A DNA stretch of 60,028 nucleotides from an uncultured Oscillospiraceae bacterium (GTDB taxonomy: Bacteria > Bacillota > Clostridia > Oscillospirales > Oscillospiraceae), in the NCBI GenBank assembly GCA_910579965.1, contig CAJTWF010000011.1, positions 1-60,028 on the forward strand. The letters are read 5' to 3'. Shown here piece by piece: positions 26,167-35,019 of the stretch; positions within the stretch are counted from its first letter, which is position 1; each line of letters opens with the position of its first letter. Position numbers and translations under genes: made by a program. Under the pieces are notes generated by a model, which saw only the letters and a list, made by a program, of their open reading frames with translations, was not told the origin of the DNA and ran no database searches.

Positions 26167-27423
26167 ATGAGCCATATCGTTATTGAAGGAGGCCGACGGC
26201 TGGAGGGGACGCTGACCGTCCAGGGGGCGAAAAACAGCGTCCTGCCCATTCTGGCGGCCACCATCCTGCACCCGGGACGCACGGTGCTCCGGGGCTGTCC
26301 CCATCTCAGCGACGTGGAGGCCAGCATCCGCATTCTCCGCCACCTGGGCTGCGAGGCCCGGTGGGAGGGGGAGGCGCTGACGGTGGACGCCGGCGTCATG
26401 AGCCGCGGGGATGTGCCCGAGCACCTGATGCGGGAAATGCGCTCCTCGGTCATCTTCCTGGGGGCGATCCTGGCCCGCCTGGGCTGGGCGGAGATGTCCT
26501 ATCCCGGCGGGTGCGAGCTGGGCCCCCGGCCCATTGACCTGCACCTGACCGCCCTGCGGCAGCTGGGGGCGGAGCTGGCGGAGGAGGGGGGAGCCCTGCA
26601 CTGCTCGGCCCGCCGCCTGACGGGGCGGGAGATCGCCCTGAGCATGCCCAGCGTGGGGGCCACGGAGAACGCCATTCTGGCCGCCTGCGGCGCGGAGGGG
26701 GAGACCGTCCTGCTCAACGCCGCCCGGGAGCCGGAGATCACGGACCTCCAGGACTTTCTGTGCGCCATGGGGTGCCGGGTGCGGGGAGCGGGCAGCTCCA
26801 CTATCTGCATCCTGGGCCGGCGGCAGACCAGGGACGCCGTACATACCGTCATGCCGGACCGGATCGCGGCCGCAACCTATCTGGCTGCGGCGGCGGCAGC
26901 CGGCGGCGAGGTGGAGCTGCGGCGGATCAACTACCGCCACCTGTCCACAGTCACCGCCGCCCTCCACGAGGCGGGGTGCCAGATCGCCGGCGGCGAGGGG
27001 ACGCTGACCCTGCGCTCTGACGGCGCGCTCCGCTCCGTGCCCACCGTGCGCACAGCCCCCTATCCCGGCTTCCCCACCGACGCCCAGGCGGTGCTGATGG
27101 CGGCGCTGCTGCGCAGCCAGGGCGCAACGGTGTTCGTGGAGAACATGTTTGAGAACCGCTACCGCCATGTGGATGAGCTGCGACGCATGGGCGCGGACAT
27201 CAGCGTGGCGGACCGGGTGGCGGTGGTCACCGGCGTACCCCGCCTGTGCGGGGCCAGCGTCCGGGCCACGGACCTCCGGGGAGGGGCGGCGCTGCTGGTG
27301 GCCGGCCTGGCGGCGGAGGGCGTGACCAGAATCGGGGACATCCACCACATCCAGCGGGGCTATGAGGACCCGGTGCGGGATCTGGGCCTGCTGGGAGCCC
27401 GCATCACCCTGGAGGAGGAATAG
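26167..27423 (+). CDS. murA: UDP-GlcNAc 1-carboxyvinyltransferase
   Basis: A 418-residue enzyme for the first committed step of peptidoglycan synthesis, transferring enolpyruvate from PEP. Lys22 in QGAKNS and Cys116 in GGCELGPRP are the catalytic lysine and the cysteine that fosfomycin alkylates. The two inside-out alpha/beta repeats are complete. I chose the ATG at 26167, which has GGAGGGG at good spacing, over one six codons upstream. Firmicutes often hold two murA paralogues; this is the dcw-linked one. Confidence 0.93.
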   Translation: MSHIVIEGGRRLEGTLTVQGAKNSVLPILAATILHPGRTVLRGCPHLSDVEASIRILRHLGCEARWEGEALTVDAGVMSRGDVPEHLMREMRSSVIFLGAILARLGWAEMSYPGGCELGPRPIDLHLTALRQLGAELAEEGGALHCSARRLTGREIALSMPSVGATENAILAACGAEGETVLLNAAREPEITDLQDFLCAMGCRVRGAGSSTICILGRRQTRDAVHTVMPDRIAAATYLAAAAAAGGEVELRRINYRHLSTVTAALHEAGCQIAGGEGTLTLRSDGALRSVPTVRTAPYPGFPTDAQAVLMAALLRSQGATVFVENMFENRYRHVDELRRMGADISVADRVAVVTGVPRLCGASVRATDLRGGAALLVAGLAAEGVTRIGDIHHIQRGYEDPVRDLGLLGARITLEEE

Positions 27424-27493
27424 GGCCTCCGGGGACGGCGCATACTGCGAAAAACACCGCTTTTAAGAAAGAGAGAAGAAGGGAGGGGGCGCG

Positions 27494-28264
27494 ATGCCCA
27501 AAAAGCGCAAAACCCGCCGCAGGCGGCGGAGAGGCGGCCTGGGCCGCCTGCTGCGCCCCCTGTCGGTGCTGCTGACGGCGGTGGCCGTGGTGGCGGCGCT
27601 GACCATGTTCTTCAAGGTCAGCACCGTGGAGGTCACCGGCAGCAGCCGCTACCGGGAAGGGGAGGTTGCCGCCGCCTCCGGCGTGGAGCTGGGGGACAAC
27701 CTGGTGCTGCTGGACAAGTACCGCATTGCCCAGCGCATCTACACCGAGCTGCCCTATGTCACCGAGGCCCGGATCAACCGGAAATTTCCCTCCACCCTGG
27801 TGCTGGAGGTGACGGAGACCACCGCCGTGGCCTCCATCCAGGGCGCGGGGGGCTACTGGCTGCTCAGTGCGGGGGAGAAGCTGCTGGAGGCGGTGGACGA
27901 GACCGGGGCCCAGGACTACCTGCGGATCACGGGCCTGGAGGCGGTGAATCCGGCGGTGAGCGCCCGGCTGGAGCTGCCGGAGGACAGCCCCATCACCCTG
28001 GAGCGGCTGGGCCAGCTGCTCTCGGCCATGGAGCGCCTGGAGATGCTGGGCCGGGCGGACGGACTGGATCTCAGTGACCGGTCCGATCTGGTCCTGGGCT
28101 ATGACGGACGGTTCCAGGTGATCATCAGCTACGACGCGGACTTTGACTACAAGCTGCTCTGCCTGCTGGAGGCGGTGAAGTGCCTGGAGCCCAACGAGCG
28201 GGGCACCATCCGCCTGAACATGAAGGAGGCGAACAAGGCCCATTTCATCCCCGCTTCGGAGTGA
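27494..28264 (+). CDS. ftsQ: FtsQ/DivIB cell division protein
   Basis: A 256-residue bitopic membrane protein. A very basic N-terminal tail (1-19) precedes one membrane segment (about 20-40) and a POTRA domain (about 42-110, VEVTGSSRYREGEVAAASG through LVLEVTE). A beta domain completes it. It connects with FtsL-type proteins to regulate septal synthesis. The ribosome site GAAGGGAGGGGGC is strong. Assigned by domain order and position before ftsZ. Confidence 0.88.
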   Translation: MPKKRKTRRRRRRGGLGRLLRPLSVLLTAVAVVAALTMFFKVSTVEVTGSSRYREGEVAAASGVELGDNLVLLDKYRIAQRIYTELPYVTEARINRKFPSTLVLEVTETTAVASIQGAGGYWLLSAGEKLLEAVDETGAQDYLRITGLEAVNPAVSARLELPEDSPITLERLGQLLSAMERLEMLGRADGLDLSDRSDLVLGYDGRFQVIISYDADFDYKLLCLLEAVKCLEPNERGTIRLNMKEANKAHFIPASE

Positions 28265-28332
28265 GGAAAGAGGTATTTTTTCCCTATCGCCGCAATTTGC
28301 TCCAAATTTTCAAAAAAACAGAGAATCCCCTA

Positions 28333-28361
28333 TTGACCTGTCGGGGAAAAAAGCATACAAT
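28333..28361 (+). promoter_or_regulatory. Promoter for ftsZ
   Basis: TTGACC (28333-28338), 17-base spacer, TACAAT (28356-28361), about 85 bases before the ftsZ start. It allows ftsZ expression independent of the long upstream operon. Confidence 0.7.
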
Positions 28362-28445
28362 GAAGTATAAAAAGCAGACAGTTTACTCCGGGGCCTTCAG
28401 CCCTGTTTCTGTACGCAAGATACGATTGGTAGGAGGATTCCAATT

Positions 28446-29564
28446 ATGGCATTTGAACTGGTGACCGCCCCCGAAAGCGTAGTGAAGATCAAGGTGATCG
28501 GCGTGGGCGGCGGCGGAAATAACGTTGTCAACCGCATGGTGCGCGCCGGTGTGACCGGCGTGGACTTTGTGGCGGTGAATACGGACAAGCAGGCGCTGAA
28601 CATCTCCAGCGCGGAATATAAGATCCAGATCGGTGAGAAGCTGACCCACGGCCAGGGCGCGGGCTCTGACCCGGAGGTGGGCCGCAAGTCCGCAGAGGAG
28701 AGCCGCAGCCAGATCAGCAAGGCCCTGGAGGACACGGACATGGTCTTCATCACCGCCGGCATGGGCGGCGGCACCGGCACCGGCGCGGCCCCCATTGTGG
28801 CGGAGGCCGCCAAGGAGCAGGGGATCCTCACTGTGGGCGTGGTGACCAAGCCCTTTGGCTTTGAGGGACGCCGCCGGATGATGCAGGCGGAAAAGGGCAT
28901 TGAGGATCTGCGGGGCAAGGTGGACTCCCTGGTCATCATCCCGAATGACCGCCTCAAGCACGCCACGGACCAGAAGATCACCTTTGCCAACGCCTTTGAG
29001 ATCGCCGACGACGTGCTCAAGCAGGCCGTCATGTCCATCTCCGATCTGATCCGGGAGACCGGGTTCATCAACCTGGATTTTGCCGACGTGACCGCCATTA
29101 TGAAGGACGCGGGCCTGGCCCACATGGGCGTGGGCCGCTCCGCCGGCAAGGGGAAGGCCGAGGAGGCCGCCCGGCTGGCCATCTCCAGCCCCCTGCTGGA
29201 GACCAGCATCCAGGGCGCACAGGGCATCCTGGTCAACGTCACCGGCGCGTCGGACATCGGCCTGGACGAGGTGTACGAGGCGGCCAACATGGTCAAGGAG
29301 CTGGTCCATCCCGACGCAAACACCATCTTCGGCGCAACCTTCGACGACTCCCTGGGCGACGAGATCCGGGTCACCGTCATTGCCACCGGCTTTGACGAGA
29401 AGCGGACGCTGGACCCGGTTACGGCGGTCATCGGCCGCCCCGGCGACAGCTCCAAGGATAAATTTGACAGTCTTTTCCTCAAGCCCAGGACCGACGAGGA
29501 GCGCAAGGCCGAGGAGAAGGATCCCTTTGACGATATTATGCGCATCTTTAACAACGATCTGTAG
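28446..29564 (+). CDS. ftsZ: Cell division GTPase FtsZ
   Basis: A 372-residue tubulin-like GTPase that forms the Z-ring. The N-terminal GVGGGGNNVVNRM, the GTP-binding GGGTGTG (107-113), the T7-loop region NLDFADVTAIM and the C-terminal beta domain are intact. The C-terminal linker is short and ends DPFDDIMRIFNNDL, not the usual conserved peptide (D/E-I-P-x-F-L), and ftsA is not next to it. Own promoter and a strong terminator. Confidence 0.97.
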   Translation: MAFELVTAPESVVKIKVIGVGGGGNNVVNRMVRAGVTGVDFVAVNTDKQALNISSAEYKIQIGEKLTHGQGAGSDPEVGRKSAEESRSQISKALEDTDMVFITAGMGGGTGTGAAPIVAEAAKEQGILTVGVVTKPFGFEGRRRMMQAEKGIEDLRGKVDSLVIIPNDRLKHATDQKITFANAFEIADDVLKQAVMSISDLIRETGFINLDFADVTAIMKDAGLAHMGVGRSAGKGKAEEAARLAISSPLLETSIQGAQGILVNVTGASDIGLDEVYEAANMVKELVHPDANTIFGATFDDSLGDEIRVTVIATGFDEKRTLDPVTAVIGRPGDSSKDKFDSLFLKPRTDEERKAEEKDPFDDIMRIFNNDL

Positions 29565-29595
29565 ACGCGCTTCCAGCGAAATACATAAAAATTTG

Positions 29596-29635
29596 ACAAA
29601 CACCACAGACTTTTGCCTGTGGTGTTTGTTTTTTT
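29596..29635 (+). terminator. Rho-independent terminator after ftsZ
   Basis: A perfect 13-base stem (29596-29608 with 29617-29629) running into a seven-base T tract. It closes the dcw cluster. Confidence 0.95.
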
Positions 29636-29785
29636 GTGAAAACAGGGGGAGTTCCGCGTTTTTCCATGACAAAGCAGCCGCATTTTAGAAATTTCCCAGG
29701 AGAGTATTCTTGCCCGTATCACACAAAGTAAAGGCGCTGACCGAAAAAAACGGCGGCGAATTTTTGGAAAGGGGTGGTGAAATGG

Positions 29786-30817
29786 ATGATTGGACACAAC
29801 TGGAGAGCGGGGACGATTTTTTTTCTTAGCAGTCTCCTGTGCGTCTCCCCCCTGCTGGGGCAGACCGCCCGGGCCGCCGCGCTGGATGCGGAGCGCCTGG
29901 TGCCGGTGGGACACACCGTGGGCATCAAGCTGTTCGCGGAGGGCGTGGTGGTCATCGGACTGGCGGAGGTGGATACGGCCTCCGGCGTGCTGACCCCGGG
30001 CGCGGACTGCGGCCTGCGGGTGGGGGACGTGATCGAGGCGGCCAACGGCAAGCCGGTGGATTCCTCGGAGCAGTTCGCGTCCCTGCTCCAGTGCGGCGGC
30101 GTGGTGAAGCTGGACGTAAGCCGGGACGGGGAGGATCTGACCCTGGCGGCCCGGCCGGTGCTGGGTGACGACGGCACCTACCGTCTGGGAGCCTGGATCC
30201 GGGACAGCATGGCGGGCATCGGCACGGTCACCTTCTATGACCCGGTCACCGGCACCTTCGGCGCGCTGGGCCACGGCATCACGGACACAGACACGGGGAT
30301 GCTGATGCCCCTGGGGGACGGCGCGGTAATGGACGCCACGGTGAAGGCGGTGAAGCGGGGCAGCGCCGGCGCACCGGGGGAGCTAAAGGGTAATTTTGAC
30401 CTGACCCGGGATACGGGTCAGCTGTACGCCAACACAAACCGGGGTGTGTTCGGGGTGCTGGAGAACGCCGAATACACCCAGGCGGACGCCGTGCCTGTGG
30501 CCAGACCCGGAGAGGTCCGGGAGGGCGCGGCCACCATCCTGGCCAACGTGGCCGGGGATGGGGTGGAGGAGTACCACATCCGGATTGCCAAGGTGCTGGA
30601 CGGCTCCCAGGTGCAGAACCTGCTGCTCCAGGTGACTGATGAACGGCTCATTGAGCGCACCGGAGGGATTGTGCAGGGGATGAGCGGCAGCCCGATTTTG
30701 CAGAACGGGAAGATTGTGGGGGCGGTGACCCACGTGATGGTCAACGAGCCCACCAAGGGCTACGGGATCCTGATTGAGAACATGCTGGCGGAGGCCGGAC
30801 AGGCGGAGAAGACGTAA
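29786..30817 (+). CDS. spoIVB: SpoIVB-type sporulation serine peptidase (S55)
   Basis: A 343-residue exported peptidase that in sporulation signals from forespore to mother cell, triggering pro-SigK processing. An N-terminal hydrophobic segment (about 5-24) is followed by a PDZ domain (about 35-110, GLRVGDVIEAANGKPV) and the S55 domain. Catalytic motifs are GALGHGI (His) and the Ser in QGMSGSPILQNGK, with TKGYGILIENML at the end. I chose the ATG at 29786 with GGGGTGG eight bases upstream; a GTG at 29774 is possible. This gene is the best single marker that the organism sporulates. Confidence 0.92.
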   Translation: MIGHNWRAGTIFFLSSLLCVSPLLGQTARAAALDAERLVPVGHTVGIKLFAEGVVVIGLAEVDTASGVLTPGADCGLRVGDVIEAANGKPVDSSEQFASLLQCGGVVKLDVSRDGEDLTLAARPVLGDDGTYRLGAWIRDSMAGIGTVTFYDPVTGTFGALGHGITDTDTGMLMPLGDGAVMDATVKAVKRGSAGAPGELKGNFDLTRDTGQLYANTNRGVFGVLENAEYTQADAVPVARPGEVREGAATILANVAGDGVEEYHIRIAKVLDGSQVQNLLLQVTDERLIERTGGIVQGMSGSPILQNGKIVGAVTHVMVNEPTKGYGILIENMLAEAGQAEKT

Positions 30818-30821
30818 AAAA

Positions 30822-30862
30822 AGCGGGGGCAGGCACAGTAAATGTGCCCGCCTCCGCCCGCT
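30822..30862. terminator. Terminator between spoIVB and the lactonase gene
   Basis: An imperfect GC-rich hairpin whose outer arms AGCGGG/CCCGCT pair. On the minus strand it is followed by eight T, so it mainly ends the leftward operon. Confidence 0.65.
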
Positions 30863-30867
30863 GGATC

Positions 30868-31833
30868 TTAAGCTTCCAGGGTCAGGCCCACGCACTGAGG
30901 GATCTGGAGACAGCCCGCCTCGCCGCCCACAGCGCCGTCCTCCTCCAGGCGGCGGCACACCAGCTCGCCGCTTGTCCGGTTGGCGGTCAGCAGCAGGGGG
31001 CGGCCGGGAACCGGGAGAATATCCCAGGGGTCACGGCCCAGGGCGTCCGCGTGCTGGACCAGCCGGGGCAGATCCCCGTCCAGAGAGAACACGGCGATCA
31101 GATCCGCCCCCCGGACAGAGATATAGAGCATATCCCCCCGGAGCCGGATGGCCGCGGCGTCCGCCCTGCCGGCAAATCCGGCGGGCAGGACAGGGACCAC
31201 GCCCTCCAGCGTAAAATCCGGGCCGCTGACGGCGTAGGTGAACAGCTGATTGCTGGTCTCGCTGACCAGATAGAACCGGCGGTGATCGGCGGTGAAAACG
31301 CCGTGGCGGGGACCGGTCCCGGCGGGGAAGGCCAGTTCGCCCGCCGGGGCGCGGCCGTCCTCCCGGTCAAACAGGAATACCCGGTCCCGCTTCAGGCAGG
31401 GGACCAGCAGCCACCGTCCATGGAAGATGACCTGATGACAGCCGGACTCCTCCCCCAGGAGGAGGCGGCGGACAGGCCGCAGCGCCCCATTTTCCACGCT
31501 GTGGATCAGCACATGGCCGTCGTGGTAGTTGGCGGAGTAGAGCAGGCCCTCCTGCCAGGCGAGAAAGCAGGCGGTGGTCCTCTCGCAGATGCGCTCATCC
31601 AGCACCGGCACGCCGGGCGCGGATGGGTCCAGCAGGGCGAGGCCGCATCCCTGGCTGTTCTCCGTCACCGTAGCCAGCAGGCCGTTGGCCCAGACGGCGT
31701 ATTTGGTGTTGGTCTGGGGGTAGATCAGCTCCGGCTCGCTGAGCCGGCCGCTCTCCGCGTCCAGCTGAAAGCGGTATGTGCCCGCCGCTCCCGGGGAGGC
31801 ATAGGTGCCCACATAGCCTGTTAAGTGTGTCAT
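30868..31833 (-). CDS. Lactonase family protein (Pgl-type beta-propeller)
   Basis: A 321-residue seven-bladed beta-propeller of the lactonase/YbhE 6-phosphogluconolactonase family. The opening GYVGTYASPGAAGTYRFQLD, the GTGPRHGVF motif and the FLYxVSE-like segment (RFYLVSETSNQLFTY) are typical. Family members hydrolyse sugar lactones or phospholactones. I chose the ATG at 31833 with AAGGAG upstream. It is the last gene of a leftward unit behind a kinase and a regulator, so a phosphorylated lactone is an attractive substrate, but this is inference. Confidence 0.85.
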   Translation of the reverse strand: MTHLTGYVGTYASPGAAGTYRFQLDAESGRLSEPELIYPQTNTKYAVWANGLLATVTENSQGCGLALLDPSAPGVPVLDERICERTTACFLAWQEGLLYSANYHDGHVLIHSVENGALRPVRRLLLGEESGCHQVIFHGRWLLVPCLKRDRVFLFDREDGRAPAGELAFPAGTGPRHGVFTADHRRFYLVSETSNQLFTYAVSGPDFTLEGVVPVLPAGFAGRADAAAIRLRGDMLYISVRGADLIAVFSLDGDLPRLVQHADALGRDPWDILPVPGRPLLLTANRTSGELVCRRLEEDGAVGGEAGCLQIPQCVGLTLEA

Positions 31834-31865
31834 AGCGGTCTCCTTGTCAGTTATTTTCTGGAAAG

Positions 31866-31901
31866 AGAGGGCCTCCCGCGTGGATGTGCGGGAGGCCCTC
31901 T
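31866..31901 (-). terminator. Intercistronic stem-loop
   Basis: A perfect 14-base stem (31866-31879 with 31888-31901) just after the kinase gene. The T tract is weak, so it may attenuate or stabilise rather than end transcription before the lactonase gene. Confidence 0.6.
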
Positions 31902-31904
31902 GGA

Positions 31905-32996
31905 TCATGGCTGGGGGTGGAGGGGCTGGCCGTCCCGCTGCCGCCACAGCTGGCCCAGAGCGGGGTAGTCGATCTCCCCGGTCTCCAGGTACCGCAGCAG
32001 CAGCGCCTTCATCCGCTCCCCCCAGGTATCGCGGACCGCGTCCACCACGCCCCAGTAGGACTCGGAGAGCTCCAGCAGGCGGCAGCCGGAGAGCAGCTGG
32101 ATGAGGGCCTCGTCCTCAGCGGTCTCCGGCGCGCAGGGGCCGCCCGCCGCGCGGTAGCCCTTGAAGAACGCCGCCTCGGCCTTGGGGAAGGTCTCCGCGT
32201 CAAAGAAGTTGAAGAGAAAGAACCGGAAGCCGTAGAACTCCAGGGCGGCGGGGGCCGCCTGGGAGGACTCCAGGTCAAAGTACCCGCTGGGCACGCCCGC
32301 CTCATCCACAAAGAAGTTGCGCCCGTGCATATCGGTAAAGACCATCACCGGGCGGCAGACGTCTGCGGAGAGAACCGGGCGGAGCGCGTCGAACTTCTCC
32401 TGGAAGAAGGCGGCGGTCTGCCGGGCCTCCTCCCTGGAAAAGGTTCCCTTTTTCACGCCCCTGGCAATGCGCATCTCGGTGACGGCCATAAAGCGGTCAG
32501 CAAAATTGCCGCAGCCGGGCTCGATGGTATCCCCGTCGATGATATCCCCAAAGGAGGGGAGACGGATGTTTCTGTGCAGCCTGCCAAAATCCCGGCCCAG
32601 GGCCTCTAGGCTGGTCAGGAAGGGCTCCAGGCGGAAGCCCTGGGCGGCCTGCCACTCCGTAAAGGAGACGCCCGGGCACTTTTCCAGGACAATGCAGCGG
32701 CCTAAGGGGGAGTCGTGGGTCCCGTGGACCCGGGGGACAGGGAGCTGGCCCTGGGTTCTGGCGAGGCCCAGCAGGTAGGACTCCCGGTCCAGGGAGAGCC
32801 GGCCGCCAAAGAGCGTGTCCAGGTGGGGGGCGGTGAGGCCCTTTTCCGTGTCCCGGACCTTGGCGAATTTACAGATGACCTGATCGCCGTTTTCCAGCGT
32901 CACGTCATAGACGTAGTGATTGGAGCCCTCGGCAATCCCGGCGGCAGAGGCGGCGGGATAGCCGGCGGCGCGAAGAGCGGAGCAAACAGCGGTCAT
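31905..32996 (-). CDS. APH/choline-kinase-like phosphotransferase
   Basis: A 363-residue cytoplasmic kinase of the aminoglycoside phosphotransferase/choline kinase fold. The ATP-site lysine lies in QVICKFAKV (near 45). The catalytic loop is MVFTDMHGRNFF (Asp, His and Asn of the HxDxxxxN type) and the metal site is FDLES. These enzymes phosphorylate small hydroxylated or amino compounds. Resistance is unlikely given its place between a catabolic regulator and a lactonase; substrate activation in the same pathway is more plausible. GGAGAGG precedes the ATG. Confidence 0.75.
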   Translation of the reverse strand: MTAVCSALRAAGYPAASAAGIAEGSNHYVYDVTLENGDQVICKFAKVRDTEKGLTAPHLDTLFGGRLSLDRESYLLGLARTQGQLPVPRVHGTHDSPLGRCIVLEKCPGVSFTEWQAAQGFRLEPFLTSLEALGRDFGRLHRNIRLPSFGDIIDGDTIEPGCGNFADRFMAVTEMRIARGVKKGTFSREEARQTAAFFQEKFDALRPVLSADVCRPVMVFTDMHGRNFFVDEAGVPSGYFDLESSQAAPAALEFYGFRFFLFNFFDAETFPKAEAAFFKGYRAAGGPCAPETAEDEALIQLLSGCRLLELSESYWGVVDAVRDTWGERMKALLLRYLETGEIDYPALGQLWRQRDGQPLHPQP

Positions 32997-33023
32997 AGGG
33001 ATGACCTCTCCTTTCTGATGTAC

Positions 33024-33662
33024 CTATTGCAGATATCGGTAGATGGTAACCTCTGAGCAGCCCAGCCGCTTGGCCACCTCGGCAATGGAGCCCTTGACCA
33101 GAAACACGCCCCGCCGGTCCAGCTCCTGGACGATCTTCTGGCGCTCGGCGCTGGTCAGACGCTCCGCGGGAACGCCGAAGCTGGCCAGATATTCGTCTGT
33201 CACGGCCTGGATGATGTCCTCCACCATGACCGTTACGCCCTCGTAGCGGTTGAGCAGCTCGGGCTGGGCGTCCGGAACCCGGGCGCTGGCTCCGCCCGGG
33301 CTGTTGATGAGGGCGTCCAGCATGTCCCGCATCCTCAGCAGCTCCTCCACCCGGACGTTGATCGTAAGAAAGCCGGCCAGGGAGCCGTCGTCATTTTTCA
33401 GAAACATGGTGGACGCGCGCAGCCTCTCCCGGGAGGGCAGCAGGGCGCGGTAGTTGGCTACGCAGTCCCGCGTCTTGTAGGTGCCCTCCTCCAAAAAGGA
33501 CCGTTCCATGTCGCCCAGCCTGTTGCCGGGCTTGACGCGGTCCGTGGTAGGATTTTCCGCGTACAGAATGCGCTCGGTGTCACAGAGCAGGATCTCGGCG
33601 TCTGAGCCAATGACCTCCCGCAGGAAGGGCAGCAGCTTTGCGGTCTTTTCAAAATCATACAT
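33024..33662 (-). CDS. YheO-PAS/HTH transcriptional regulator (DauR-like)
   Basis: A 212-residue regulator. The N-terminal YheO-like PAS domain (about 1-115) contains FLTINVRVEELL. A C-terminal HTH follows (about 160-212, ending AEVAKRLGCSEVTIYRYLQ). The best-known member, DauR, controls D-arginine use, and others sit next to amino acid or dipeptide catabolic genes. It is divergent from the peptide-transporter operon and shares a 420-base AT-rich intergenic region with back-to-back promoters, so it very probably controls both directions. GGAGGAG lies before the ATG. Confidence 0.88.
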   Translation of the reverse strand: MYDFEKTAKLLPFLREVIGSDAEILLCDTERILYAENPTTDRVKPGNRLGDMERSFLEEGTYKTRDCVANYRALLPSRERLRASTMFLKNDDGSLAGFLTINVRVEELLRMRDMLDALINSPGGASARVPDAQPELLNRYEGVTVMVEDIIQAVTDEYLASFGVPAERLTSAERQKIVQELDRRGVFLVKGSIAEVAKRLGCSEVTIYRYLQ

Positions 33663-33887
33663 GGGGGAACTCCTCCCTAGTATCCGAATTGGGGCCGTGA
33701 AAAGAAACTTTCATATGGAAAACATTTTAGCACAAAATTTTCCTGCCGCCAACAGGAAATACCGGAAAAATACGGAAATTGCCTTCCGCCGTCCCGTGTC
33801 TCCCAGCAAATCGGCTCCGGAATATGCGCCATGGAAGCCTCCTCCTTCATCGGTTTGTCACACAGACTGCCGCGCCCGCTCAAGACA

Positions 33888-33916
33888 ATATTATCATTTC
33901 AATAATAAATTGTCAA
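33888..33916 (-). promoter_or_regulatory. Promoter for the regulator-kinase-lactonase unit
   Basis: Minus strand TTGACA (33916-33911), 17-base spacer, TAATAT (33893-33888). Its -35 faces the -35 of the rightward promoter 35 bases away. The AT-rich stretch between them holds the palindrome ATCATGAT (33935-33942), a candidate operator. Confidence 0.75.
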
Positions 33917-33951
33917 CTATAAGATAAATTTTATATCATGATGAAAAATTA

Positions 33952-33980
33952 TTGACATGCGCAAAATAATATGATATGCT
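33952..33980 (+). promoter_or_regulatory. Promoter for the peptide transporter operon
   Basis: TTGACA (33952-33957), 17-base spacer, TATGCT (33975-33980), about 100 bases before the first permease gene. The rest of the 420-base intergenic region shows no gene. Confidence 0.75.
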
Positions 33981-34082
33981 GACAGGGACGCAAGAACAGC
34001 GCGCTCGTTTTGGAGAAGATTACCAAAAAAGCAGCAGGCCCTTGCCGCGGCCGGCTGCAAAGACGGGAGGAATTTGATCAAC

Positions 34083-35003
34083 ATGCTGCGCTACACAGTC
34101 AAGCGATTCCTATCCATGCTGTTGACGCTGTTTCTGGTGGCAACGGCAACCTTTTTCCTGATGCACGCGATCCCGGGACAGCCCTTTGAAGTGACCCGCG
34201 AAACGCCGGAGAGCGTCAAGGAGGCGATGATGGCCAAGTATGGCCTGGACAAGTCCCTGTTCGAGCAGTATCTCATCTATATGAACAATCTGCTGCACGG
34301 CGAATTCGGTGTGTCCATGAAGTACAAGGGGCAGACGGTGGTTGGCACGGTGACCTCCGGTATGCCCGCCTCCGCCGTCATCGGCTTCGGCGGCGTGCTG
34401 CTGGGGTGCCTGATCGGATCGGTCCTGGGCGCGCTGGCCGCCCTGAAGAACAAGGGGGCGGTGGACTATTTTGTTATCGTGCTGGCCATTCTGGGTGTCT
34501 CCGTGCCCAACTTCGTGTTTGGCTCCCTGATCCAGCGGGTCCTGGCCGTGGAGTGGAAGCTGTTCCCCATTCAGGGCTGGAAGGGCCTGAGCTGCATGGT
34601 GCTGCCCATTCTGGCGGCCACATTCACCAACATCGCCCACTACGCCCGGATGCTCCGCACCAGTATGCTGGACACCATGGGTCAGGACTACATATGCACC
34701 GCCAGAAGCAAGGGCCTGAGCCAGGGGGAGATTGTCCGCGGACACATGCTGCGCAACTCCTTCCTCCCCCTGGTCACCTCCCTGGGGCCCATGCTGGCCG
34801 GCTGCCTCACCGGAAACTTTGTCATTGAAAAGATCTTCAACGTCCCCGGACTGGGCCAGTCCATGATCCTTGCGATCCAGAACTCCGACTACACCATGAT
34901 TATGGGTCTGACCATCATCTTCTCGTTCATCTCCATTGTGGGCTACTTCCTGGTGGACATTGTATACGGCCTTGTGGATCCCCGGATCCGCATTGCGAAA
35001 TAA
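34083..35003 (+). CDS. dppB: Dipeptide/oligopeptide ABC transporter permease (DppB/OppB)
   Basis: A 306-residue inner-membrane permease with six predicted membrane segments. The N-terminal MLRYTVKRFLSMLLTLFLVA helix and the cytoplasmic EAA-type loop (RSKGLSQGEIVRGHMLRNSFLPL) are standard for the DppB class. GGGAGG at 34065-34070 is 12 bases before the ATG at 34083; a TTG at 34074 is too close. First gene of a long rightward operon. Substrate is probably a peptide, given the two peptidases downstream. Confidence 0.92.
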   Translation: MLRYTVKRFLSMLLTLFLVATATFFLMHAIPGQPFEVTRETPESVKEAMMAKYGLDKSLFEQYLIYMNNLLHGEFGVSMKYKGQTVVGTVTSGMPASAVIGFGGVLLGCLIGSVLGALAALKNKGAVDYFVIVLAILGVSVPNFVFGSLIQRVLAVEWKLFPIQGWKGLSCMVLPILAATFTNIAHYARMLRTSMLDTMGQDYICTARSKGLSQGEIVRGHMLRNSFLPLVTSLGPMLAGCLTGNFVIEKIFNVPGLGQSMILAIQNSDYTMIMGLTIIFSFISIVGYFLVDIVYGLVDPRIRIAK

Positions 35004-35019
35004 GGGAGGCGAAAGGACT

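Noticed and set aside
31905..32996. Aminoglycoside resistance gene
   Set aside because: Only the general phosphotransferase fold is visible; context with a catabolic regulator and lactonase argues for a metabolic kinase.
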